NCBI RefSeq assembly: GCF_000202835.1 | Contig: NC_015186.1 | Coordinates: forward strand, 496,001 to 560,000 | Direction: 5' to 3' | Length of the DNA stretch: 64,000 nucleotides | Origin: Acidiphilium multivorum AIU301 | GTDB taxonomy: Bacteria > Pseudomonadota > Alphaproteobacteria > Acetobacterales > Acetobacteraceae | In this document: positions 1-7,186 of the stretch, piece after piece | Layout of the letters: every line of letters begins with the position of its first letter | Numbering within the stretch: position 1 is the first letter of the stretch | Notes under the pieces: generated by a model | What the model saw: only the letters and a program-made list of their open reading frames with translations | Databases searched by the model: none | What the model was told of the DNA's origin: nothing | Position numbers and translations under genes: made by a program

Positions 1-171
1 AACGTGATCATCGCGCTCGGCCAGAGCGCGGACCAGGCCGCCAACCAGGCCGGGCAGTCGATCGTCTCGCGCGACCTCGGCGTTCAGCCGACCCTGACCG
101 TGCGCCCTGGCTTCCCGCTCGACGTGATGGTGAACCGCGACATCGTGCTGCGGCCCTATGGGAGAGGGTGA
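1..171 (+). CDS. trbI: TrbI/VirB10-like conjugal transfer protein, C-terminal fragment
   Basis: The reading frame is open from base 1 to a TGA at 169-171, so only the last 56 residues are present. They read as the C-terminal beta-barrel end of TrbI/VirB10, with a run of LTVRPGFPLDVMVNRDIVL character, which is the usual ending of the family. TrbI is the protein that spans both membranes in the type IV secretion channel used for conjugation. The next gene on the same strand is a DUF2274 gene, and trbI followed by DUF2274 is a common order in trb clusters of proteobacterial plasmids and ICEs. This supports the view that the left end belongs to a conjugative or formerly conjugative element. The rest of the gene lies outside the window. 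Confidence 0.75.
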   Translation, partial: NVIIALGQSADQAANQAGQSIVSRDLGVQPTLTVRPGFPLDVMVNRDIVLRPYGRG

Positions 172-182
172 GGAGGACGGGG

Positions 183-500
183 ATGGCGAAACTCCGCATC
201 GGCCCGCTGCCGGACGACCGGCCGGTCAAGCGCACCATCACCTTCACTGCGGCGCTGGACGCTCTGATCCGCGACTACGCCGCCGCAATCGCGGCGCAGG
301 ACGGCCTGTCCGAGGCGCCGACCATCGAGAAGCTGGTGCCGATCATCGTCGAGCGGTTCATCACCACAGATCGGGCGTTCCGGGCTCCGGTGCGCCGGGT
401 ACCAGCGGCCGTGCCGCATAAGCCGCCGCCAAATTCAGAACCGTCGCAGTCCAACCGGGAGCGCCACGGAGATCAGTCAACCATCGCCGGGTCGGAGTGA
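183..500 (+). CDS. DUF2274 domain protein of a conjugation cluster
   Basis: This is a 105-residue protein beginning MAKLRIGPLPDDRPVK, the hallmark start of DUF2274 proteins. A conserved core follows (around residues 15-70), ending with the ERF-TTDRAF motif, and then a variable Pro-rich tail. I chose the ATG at 183 because AGGAGG sits at 171-176 with a 6-base spacer; an in-frame GTG at 168 would add five residues and overlap the trbI stop. The function of DUF2274 is not known. It nearly always follows trbI in trb/tra clusters, and here it is the last recognisable conjugation gene before the island's cargo. Confidence 0.8.
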   Translation: MAKLRIGPLPDDRPVKRTITFTAALDALIRDYAAAIAAQDGLSEAPTIEKLVPIIVERFITTDRAFRAPVRRVPAAVPHKPPPNSEPSQSNRERHGDQSTIAGSE

Positions 501-529
501 CCGCGCCTGGGAGAGCGCGCAGCAGCGCG

Positions 530-565
530 TTGCGTATTGCAAAACGCGCTACGATCTCCTACATT
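530..565 (+). promoter_or_regulatory. Promoter and overlapping palindromic operator of the toxin-antitoxin pair
   Basis: A sigma-70-like promoter is visible: TTGCAA at 537-542, a 17-base spacer and TACATT at 560-565. A near-perfect palindrome, GCGTATT-GC-AAAACGC (532-547), covers the -35 box with one mismatched pair. Transcription would begin near 572, giving a leader of roughly 18 bases before the antitoxin ATG at 590. The family is known to autorepress through the antitoxin's ribbon-helix-helix domain, so this palindrome is the natural operator candidate. Binding itself is inferred. Confidence 0.55.
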
Positions 566-589
566 CGCGCCATGGCGAAGGGGACCACC

Positions 590-886
590 ATGACCGGCGC
601 GACCAAACGCAAAGACCACCCGCTCTCGATGCGCCTCCCGGAAGGCGACCTCGCCATCATCGACCGCGCCGCGGACCTGCGCGGCCGGTCGCGGACCGAC
701 TTCGTGCGGGAGGCGGCGGTCCGGGCCGCCGAGGAGGTCCTCATGGAAAGCACGCTGCTCCGCATGACCCCGGAGGGCTTCGAGGCGTTCGTCCAGGCCA
801 TCTCCGCCCCCGCCACTCCCGTTCCGGAGATGGTGGCTTCCCTCCGTCGCAAGGCGCCGTGGGAGAAGGGCGCGGCGAAGCACTGA
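590..886 (+). CDS. tacA: DUF1778 antitoxin (TacA family)
   Basis: This 98-residue protein has an N-terminal ribbon-helix-helix segment (HPLSMRLPEGDLAIIDRAA, then GRSRTDFVREAA), which is the DUF1778/TacA DNA-binding fold, and a C-terminal tail that in the family wraps around and neutralises the acetyltransferase toxin. The start at 590 fits a GAAGGGG ribosome site at 577-583 and the promoter just upstream. The in-frame ATG at 572 would coincide with the predicted transcription start and leave no leader. The TGA overlaps the toxin ATG by one base (TGATG, 884-888), so translation is coupled. The pair probably stabilises the element; a role in defence is possible but not shown. Confidence 0.85.
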   Translation: MTGATKRKDHPLSMRLPEGDLAIIDRAADLRGRSRTDFVREAAVRAAEEVLMESTLLRMTPEGFEAFVQAISAPATPVPEMVASLRRKAPWEKGAAKH

Positions 887-1407
887 TGGCGGAGCCGCCG
901 CTCTCCGCCCCCGAACTGCTGAAGCCCGGCCACGACGTAACCCACTTCTCCTGCGGCAAGCCCTCGCTCGATCATTGGCTGAAGACCCGGGCGCTGGCCA
1001 ATCAGCAGAAGGGGTTCACGGTGGTCATGGTCGTCCACGTGGCGGGCCGTGTCGTCGGCTATTACGGCCTGGCGCCGACTGCCATCGTCCCCGCCGCCCT
1101 GCCGCGCTCGATCCGCACCGGCCAGCCCCCGAACCCGGTGCCCTGCATTCTGCTCGGCCAGCTTGCCACCGATCAGGCGTGGATCGGGCGGGGGATCGGC
1201 ACTGGGCTGTTCAACCACGCCCTCGCCCGCAGTGTCAGCGGCGCCGCGCTGATCGGCGGGCGCGCTTTGGTCGTCAATGCCGTCGATGACGAGGCGGCTG
1301 TGTTCTGGCGCCGCCGCGGGTTCCTGCCGTCAAGGGACGACGCGCTGGTGCTGTTCCGGTCCATCGCCGACATCTCCGCCTCGCTGATCGCCGTCGAAAC
1401 CCGATAG
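886..1407 (+). CDS. tacT: GNAT acetyltransferase toxin (TacT family)
   Basis: This 173-residue GNAT-fold protein has the acetyl-CoA binding region around residues 98-110 (Q-A-W-IGRGIGTGL, the R/Q-x-x-G-x-G/A signature) and a family-typical FW-RRGF end where the active-site Tyr of related toxins is replaced by Phe (FLPS). TacT-type toxins acetylate the amino group of aminoacyl-tRNAs and stop translation. The family assignment rests on size, the HFSCGKPSLDHWL opening motif and pairing with a DUF1778 gene. Translation is coupled to the antitoxin by a one-base overlap. No gene follows before the convergent end of brxL at 1516; the 108-base gap shows no clear signal. Confidence 0.85.
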   Translation: MAEPPLSAPELLKPGHDVTHFSCGKPSLDHWLKTRALANQQKGFTVVMVVHVAGRVVGYYGLAPTAIVPAALPRSIRTGQPPNPVPCILLGQLATDQAWIGRGIGTGLFNHALARSVSGAALIGGRALVVNAVDDEAAVFWRRRGFLPSRDDALVLFRSIADISASLIAVETR

Positions 1408-1515
1408 GAGACACGCCGTCCGGGGTGGACCCTGCGGCGATCTGCCGACGGATAAGCCGGCCAGCGATTGTCGCTCGAGGACGCCACAGCAAAGCTCGCC
1501 TCGGCGCCCCCCTTG

Positions 1516-3558
1516 TTATACGTTGCCCAGCACCTTCATAGCTGCCGTCTTCGGATCCCCATAGAAGATTGGGTCGACGTGCTCCATAATGTCAGCGCTC
1601 ACATCGAGAAAGTTGCGTTTGTTCTCTATCGGAATGAGTGAGCGCTTCGCCCCATTGTCTTTCGCGACCTGAAGGGGCTCGGTCAGGGATCGCAACGGCT
1701 TGATATTCCCTTGCACGCTCATGTCGCCAAGAACGAGCAGCGCGGGACTGACTGGCACTTTGCGAAGTGCCGAATAGGCCGCCACGAAGAACGCGACGCC
1801 GATCTCGGCCTCAACGCGATTTCCCAATAAATCGATCACCTCGACGTGGAGGTCAGAAGTCTCAAGATCCCGGGTAATCCCAAGCTCGACCTTCTTCGCC
1901 TGGACATAGCTAAAGGCTCGTTGCACCGATTCCTTCATTGCACCAGAAATGCCACCAGCCAACCGTAGCTTTGCAGTGCCGCTAGAAACGGATACCTCCA
2001 ACCGATAAAGGCCGACGGTTCCGTCGGATGTCACGCCGGCCGTATAGACACTTCCAGGAGACAGAGGATCGGCGGAAATCAAATCGCGTCCGCCCTGCTC
2101 GGGGACACCAACAAAGCGCTCTTCGCCGGTGTCCTGGAGCGTGTAGCTGAACGACGTTTGGTAATATTCAAAGGAACCCATCTTCTTGAGCTGTTCCTTC
2201 ACGCGTCTCCGTCCTTCAAGAGCAAGCTCAAGAATTTCTGCGAGCTCCTCCTGTGTCACGTCGCCATGAGGAAATAAAATTTTCACCAATCCAGACGCGG
2301 TCTTCCTGACCGCTTTACGATCGCGCGCGTTCAGATGCGCGCCCATCGAAAAGAACCGGTCGATAATCTCAGTGAAGTTGTGCTTGCGCATGTCGCGCAG
2401 CGCCTCAGCGAGATAGTCCACAACAAAGCCGTAGTGGTCCGTGAACAGCTCGTTCCGCATCTGCGGAATCTCCCAGCCAGGGAGATAAAAGTGCAGCCGG
2501 TCGATGAATGCCATGTCGTCACGAATAGTGTCGGGCATCGGCGCGAAGAGATGGCCCGTCTGGACCATGACGTCGATCGGCTGATTGGTGTTGCCGAACA
2601 TAGCTATGCTGGCATCCCCTGCAACGGCCTCCTGCCCACGTTGGAAGGTGCCAGACTCGCAGTACGTCTTCATCGTCGTGATGACTTCCTTAGGCATCTT
2701 CTGGAGGTCTGCGACCTCGTCGAAGCCCACGACATCCCAGATCTGGACCATGCCTTTTTGACGCCCCGACATATGGCCGAACAGATTGGCGACTGTCGTC
2801 CCTCCCGTCAGAAGCGCTGTATACGGCGAAACCTCCTGGACCACGTAGCTCTTGCCGGTCCCGCGAGGGCCAAGCTCAACAAGGTTGTAGTTCCGCTCCG
2901 TCAAAGGGATGAGTCGAACCAAGAAGAGCAGCTTGAGCCGCCTAGACATCTCCCCAGGCTCGTACCCCATGCTCCGTACGATCAGATCTAACCACTCGTC
3001 GGTGGTAAACTGTTTTCTGACATTGCGGTATTCGTCGAGGTCGAACGTCGCGATTTGAATGGGGACTAGCTTGTCGATCCAAAACGGATTTTTGCCCTTC
3101 GACTCCTCGTCGGTTTCGAACCGCATGTCGACTTGCGCCCACACGCCACCCATAAGCAGGCGCTCATAATCACGCACGTATTGGCTAGGTATATGAAGGA
3201 ATTTGTTATTAAAATTTACACCTTCTGCCCAGTAGTCGGAATCGACCAGCCGCACTTTGACCTTGTCGATGAAAGAATATTTTCCACTCTCTTTGACCTT
3301 GCTCTGCGCCTTCGCAGACTCGTCTGGTCGAATATAGTTGTTTGCGAGCGTGTCGTTGACGACCTGCAGCCCCATCTGAATTGCGACCTCATCGGACGAG
3401 GCGCAATATTTTCCAAGTAGAAATTCCAGCACGAAGACGGGCACATTGGCCCCTACCTTGACCTTGCGAACGAGATCCTTCCGGACAACTTTTCCGGCGA
3501 ACAGCTGGTTCGCTTTGTTGTCGAGTGCGTCGCGGGCCGGCAGTGTACCATTGCTCAT
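1516..3558 (-). CDS. brxL: BREX protein BrxL (AAA+ ATPase with Lon-like C-terminal domain)
   Basis: This 680-residue protein is the last gene of the BREX operon. An N-terminal BrxL domain is followed by an AAA+ core with Walker A GPRGTGKS at residues 230-237 and an acidic Walker B-like GFDEVADL near 278. A C-terminal domain from about residue 500 resembles the Lon protease fold. The Lon catalytic Ser-Lys pair is not recognisable: where Lon has a PSAG block this protein reads EAEIGVAFF, and where Lon has GGLKEK it reads RSLTEP. BrxL is an oligomeric DNA-binding ATPase needed for phage restriction in type 1 BREX. It starts 2 bases after the pglZ stop, so it is co-translated with the operon. Confidence 0.92.
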   Translation of the reverse strand: MSNGTLPARDALDNKANQLFAGKVVRKDLVRKVKVGANVPVFVLEFLLGKYCASSDEVAIQMGLQVVNDTLANNYIRPDESAKAQSKVKESGKYSFIDKVKVRLVDSDYWAEGVNFNNKFLHIPSQYVRDYERLLMGGVWAQVDMRFETDEESKGKNPFWIDKLVPIQIATFDLDEYRNVRKQFTTDEWLDLIVRSMGYEPGEMSRRLKLLFLVRLIPLTERNYNLVELGPRGTGKSYVVQEVSPYTALLTGGTTVANLFGHMSGRQKGMVQIWDVVGFDEVADLQKMPKEVITTMKTYCESGTFQRGQEAVAGDASIAMFGNTNQPIDVMVQTGHLFAPMPDTIRDDMAFIDRLHFYLPGWEIPQMRNELFTDHYGFVVDYLAEALRDMRKHNFTEIIDRFFSMGAHLNARDRKAVRKTASGLVKILFPHGDVTQEELAEILELALEGRRRVKEQLKKMGSFEYYQTSFSYTLQDTGEERFVGVPEQGGRDLISADPLSPGSVYTAGVTSDGTVGLYRLEVSVSSGTAKLRLAGGISGAMKESVQRAFSYVQAKKVELGITRDLETSDLHVEVIDLLGNRVEAEIGVAFFVAAYSALRKVPVSPALLVLGDMSVQGNIKPLRSLTEPLQVAKDNGAKRSLIPIENKRNFLDVSADIMEHVDPIFYGDPKTAAMKVLGNV

Positions 3559-3560
3559 GC

Positions 3561-6113
3561 TTAAACTCCGAGACGGACCGGGATGTCGGTGGGTGAGCGA
3601 TACAGCTCCGCGTCAGTTGTCGGGTCTTGGATGACGACGCGGAGCGACGGCACGCTCTCGTCGCTCAGCAAGAACGCCACCGTGACCTGCTTCCCGGCCT
3701 CCAATTTCACGCAGCCTGTCGAGCGATCGAACTCGCCGTCGATGGCCATTCCGACGCCGCCCACTTGCTTTCCGGCGGACATAAGAAGGGGGCGGACCAC
3801 CAGTTCGGTTGAAAACAGGGAGAGATTTTTGCCGTCGAGTTGGATCACCACGCTGAAGATGCGGTTGGTGACTGCCTCGGGCAGGCCGATGGCCGCTACT
3901 GGTCCCGAGGACGAACGCCCCGGCGCGCTCGTCTTCATGCGGACCGTTACAACTGGGATGACCATTTCCTGCAATGATGGGCCGCCGTGGTGGAATGCCA
4001 GGTCACCCCCGGCCTTGAAGACCCCACTTCCCAAGGGAAATACAAAGTCGAGATCGGAGTCGTAACCAAGCGCGGAGGCCGTCACGCGCACGCAACCAGA
4101 CGGTGTTGTGCCACCGCGCCCAATCCAGCAGCGCCGGTGAAGGTCGACTTCGTCGCCTCCCGGCGACTCGATTCGCATCGATTCATCGCGGTCAGATGGA
4201 AAAAAGAGGTGGCCGTGATCTGCGGTCAATACGCAGTGCTCGACACCAGCTGCCGCGAGCTTTCGGATGGCCCGGGCGAGATTATCGATGACGGTGTCCA
4301 TCACCTGCCGAGCCTGGAAAGTGAACCCGCGCTCGCCCGCGTGGTCGATTTCCTGCGACCTGACAATGATGACCTGAGAACCCTCGACCTTCTTAGCAAG
4401 TCTAGACGGTTGCAAACTCAGCAATTCGTCGAGCGCGATGTCCGCCACTTTGGGGATCCGCGAGGCGGCAAATTTCTTCCGTGCGGTTAGGTCAGGAAGG
4501 AACGCGTCATCGATCCGAGCCCCCAGTGCTCCACCCTGCTCGACCACACTGAAGCTTGAAGATGCCCCCGGCTGAAGGGCCGCCATCCCAATCGGGGTAA
4601 TGCTCGGGAGGGCGCAGACGGCTGCGCGCACGCTGACTTCTACCGACTTTGGGAGTCGCTCTGAGAGTTCGACGCCCATCTCGAAGCGCATGGCATCGAC
4701 GAAGAAATAGGCGACGGGCTTCGGCTGCTCAGAAACGACTTCACTAAAAATCCTAGTCTGGTGCAAGCAACTCGAGACGGCCCAGTTGGCCGCCACGAGC
4801 GCTCGCGTGAAGCCGTCGGCCATGGCGCGGCAAGCGTCCTCATAGACGCCGCGCACGATCCCCAGCGGGCGCTCTTCGGGCTCGTCGTCAAGGTTGGCGA
4901 CCCATGCTTCAAGCCGCCGTTGAGCCTGATCCAATCGGAACCAACCGTCCTTGGCTACGTAGGCGTCGATCCAGCCGTTGGCGTCGACTGAGGCCTTGCC
5001 GACCGCCGCCCGAACGGCCACGCCGAGGGCTCCCAGCTCGGCCATGCGACGGCAGGCCTCCCACTGCGCCTTTCGACCGACATCTCGATCGAGCCAGAAA
5101 CTTTGCTCGCGGCCGGTGATCAGTTCGAGGGCCTGATCAAACTTCTTCTGTGCGACGAGGTCGCCGCAGTGCGCGAGCAACGCTCGTTCCTCGAAGCGGA
5201 AGGTATCGATCGATCCGAGGGTTCCTGCGGAAATGGCGGCCGCGTTCAGCCCAAGTTCGGCCTCCACGCGGTCGGCCATGCCGGGATAGGCCTCCGAAAA
5301 CTTGGTGCGAAGCAGGTGCGCGAGTTCCCGGACCGCGCCTTCCTCATCCCTGGTCCGTGGCGCCGGTATGCTATCAAGCGCCAACGGAAGCGCGCCGCTC
5401 AAATCGCCGCGGAATTCTCCGGCCAGAACATACCGAAGGGTGATGGATCGAAGCCTCGACAGAGGTGCGTCGTCCGGAAGCTCAAGACCGAGCTTCGAAC
5501 GTATGAGCTTTACAAGTTCGCGCGTGGCTTCTTTCGACTCGATTTCAGCATCGCGCCCGTCGCTCGCAAGCCAGGGGGCAATGATACCGTCATTGCCCGA
5601 AGCGCCGTGGAAGATGGATTTCAGAACCGATGGCGGCTCTGTCGATGATGTGTCAGAGGATGCCCGTGCGAGATCTTCGTATGAGACACGTTCGGGCGCC
5701 AACATCTCGTCGATGACCCCGTCCGTGTACCGTTGACGAAGAACATTGCGCGCCAGCCGCTTAAGCTGCGGCTCGTAGCATTCACCGGCCTTCTCGAGCT
5801 CCATCAGCACTGATCCGTGCCGATCACGCTCGCAGCCGGGCAGGTAGATGATGACCCACTCGCTCGGCGCGTCATCGCAGACGAACGGTTCCACGACCGC
5901 GCGCAGCTCAAACATTGAGCCATCGAACTCCGCAAGACGCGCAGCCAGTCCGCCAACGGCGACGGGGACGGCTTCGTCGCTTGTCCGAGCGCCGCCCCGC
6001 AGTTCCCCTATAAAGGGCGCAAATTCGCGGCGCGGATCGTACCAGACGACCACCTTCCTCGCTTTCAGCTTCTCAGCGAGCTGCTTCGAAATATACTCAT
6101 TCAAGGGGTGCAT
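3561..6113 (-). CDS. pglZ: BREX alkaline-phosphatase-like protein PglZ
   Basis: This 850-residue protein contains the PglZ core in its second half: a metal-binding aspartate in YFFVDAMRFEMG and a TADHGHLFFP motif, both typical of the alkaline-phosphatase superfamily. The N-terminal third (VVWYDPRREFAPF) is the usual PglZ opening. PglZ is a core BREX component found in all types and is required for host methylation and phage exclusion. The start codon overlaps the stop of the RelA/SpoT-like gene by one base (TGATG on the minus strand, around 6111-6115), and its stop is 2 bases before brxL. Length fits the family. Confidence 0.92.
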   Translation of the reverse strand: MHPLNEYISKQLAEKLKARKVVVWYDPRREFAPFIGELRGGARTSDEAVPVAVGGLAARLAEFDGSMFELRAVVEPFVCDDAPSEWVIIYLPGCERDRHGSVLMELEKAGECYEPQLKRLARNVLRQRYTDGVIDEMLAPERVSYEDLARASSDTSSTEPPSVLKSIFHGASGNDGIIAPWLASDGRDAEIESKEATRELVKLIRSKLGLELPDDAPLSRLRSITLRYVLAGEFRGDLSGALPLALDSIPAPRTRDEEGAVRELAHLLRTKFSEAYPGMADRVEAELGLNAAAISAGTLGSIDTFRFEERALLAHCGDLVAQKKFDQALELITGREQSFWLDRDVGRKAQWEACRRMAELGALGVAVRAAVGKASVDANGWIDAYVAKDGWFRLDQAQRRLEAWVANLDDEPEERPLGIVRGVYEDACRAMADGFTRALVAANWAVSSCLHQTRIFSEVVSEQPKPVAYFFVDAMRFEMGVELSERLPKSVEVSVRAAVCALPSITPIGMAALQPGASSSFSVVEQGGALGARIDDAFLPDLTARKKFAASRIPKVADIALDELLSLQPSRLAKKVEGSQVIIVRSQEIDHAGERGFTFQARQVMDTVIDNLARAIRKLAAAGVEHCVLTADHGHLFFPSDRDESMRIESPGGDEVDLHRRCWIGRGGTTPSGCVRVTASALGYDSDLDFVFPLGSGVFKAGGDLAFHHGGPSLQEMVIPVVTVRMKTSAPGRSSSGPVAAIGLPEAVTNRIFSVVIQLDGKNLSLFSTELVVRPLLMSAGKQVGGVGMAIDGEFDRSTGCVKLEAGKQVTVAFLLSDESVPSLRVVIQDPTTDAELYRSPTDIPVRLGV

Positions 6114-7186
6114 CAGCTGAGACCTCCGCTTTCCACCTTGGAGAGCTCCTGAAAGCGGGCAGCAAACCAGCGCAGGCGCGCAACACCATCGGAAACGGCT
6201 TCGCCGGATGACGACACGATGTAGGCTGCGACCTTGGGCAGGAGCAGGACGAGGAGAAGGTCCGAGGAGTTACGGTCCAAAGCGAACCGCGCATCGCCTT
6301 TGGCCGCCAGCTTCGCCGAGAATTCATCGAGCGCGCTCTGCGCGGTCGCTGTCATAGGCTCGGAAGCAGCAATCAGCTTCCTGATGCTTTCCGGCGAGAC
6401 GAGGCGAACAGGTTGCAGTGCTTCGTACAGGGGGCCGGCGTTTCGCCCGAAGTCGATATCCGGGAACCAACCGCGGACCCGCGCGACGAAGTCGTACACG
6501 TCCGTGAAAACGCCGCCGTGCTCGCGTTGCCGTCGCTCCGTCTCGGCGAAAAGATTTCCGATCGTGATGTCGCCCTGCCGAACGGCAAACCCAAGCGACA
6601 CCAGCAGGCTGCGCTCCTGTTCAGATAGGGAGCCGGTCAGAGGCTTATAGCCGAGATCGTGTTCGATCTCATTCCACACATGGGCCATCATGCTGCAGAC
6701 CTGAATCTCGCAAGGGACGTCCGAGACGTTGGCGTAGGTGCCGATCACATCGGCCTCCGGCAAAAACGCTTCGATATGCGTTGCTCTATAGAAATTGTTG
6801 TTGTCCGCCGCGTTCTTATCCTTCCGCTCGCTCTGGGGCTTCGCGCCCTTCAGATCGACGAACCGGTTGCAAACCAACTGTACGACCTGGTCCTCATGCC
6901 GCTGTTCGTAGGTCGCAATTCTCACCGCAGCGAGATCGCGCACCGCGTCGAAGACCGATTGTACCGTCGGCAGATCTCTCTTGCCCGAAGCGGCAAAGCG
7001 CCGAAGCTTCCCCTCAAGACTCTTGGGGCTTTTCGCGCGAAAGGTGACCTGGGCGCGGATCGCATTGCCCTCAACGATCTCGAACCTGCATATCTCTGCG
7101 ACGCGCGCGGAAAGCTTCAGGTATCGGTCGTACTCGCGATGGTAGCGAAGGACCGCGTTCTTGATGGTGTCCTCGGAGATCGTCAT
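6113..7186 (-). CDS. RelA/SpoT-type (p)ppGpp synthetase-domain protein embedded in the BREX operon
   Basis: This 357-residue protein carries a complete-looking RelA/SpoT nucleotidyl-pyrophosphotransferase domain in residues 40-185. Visible motifs are RAKSPKSLEGK (R50, K52, S53, S56, K60), DLAAVR (D84, R89), YRATH (Y133, H137) and EIQV followed by W171, H176 and YK 180-181. These match the substrate- and metal-binding residues of known synthetases. There is no HD hydrolase domain, TGS or ACT domain, so it resembles small alarmone synthetases or the ToxSAS/CapRel toxins. The C-terminal 170 residues are not recognised. Its ATG overlaps the pglX-C stop by 4 bases and its stop overlaps the pglZ ATG by 1, so it is made as part of the BREX operon. 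Its product (ppGpp, ppApp or tRNA pyrophosphorylation) cannot be told from sequence. Confidence 0.85.
   Translation of the reverse strand: MTISEDTIKNAVLRYHREYDRYLKLSARVAEICRFEIVEGNAIRAQVTFRAKSPKSLEGKLRRFAASGKRDLPTVQSVFDAVRDLAAVRIATYEQRHEDQVVQLVCNRFVDLKGAKPQSERKDKNAADNNNFYRATHIEAFLPEADVIGTYANVSDVPCEIQVCSMMAHVWNEIEHDLGYKPLTGSLSEQERSLLVSLGFAVRQGDITIGNLFAETERRQREHGGVFTDVYDFVARVRGWFPDIDFGRNAGPLYEALQPVRLVSPESIRKLIAASEPMTATAQSALDEFSAKLAAKGDARFALDRNSSDLLLVLLLPKVAAYIVSSSGEAVSDGVARLRWFAARFQELSKVESGGLS

Noticed and set aside
1408-1515. Extra small gene or terminator between tacT and brxL
   Set aside because: The 108-base gap has no frame with a ribosome site and no clear hairpin followed by T residues.
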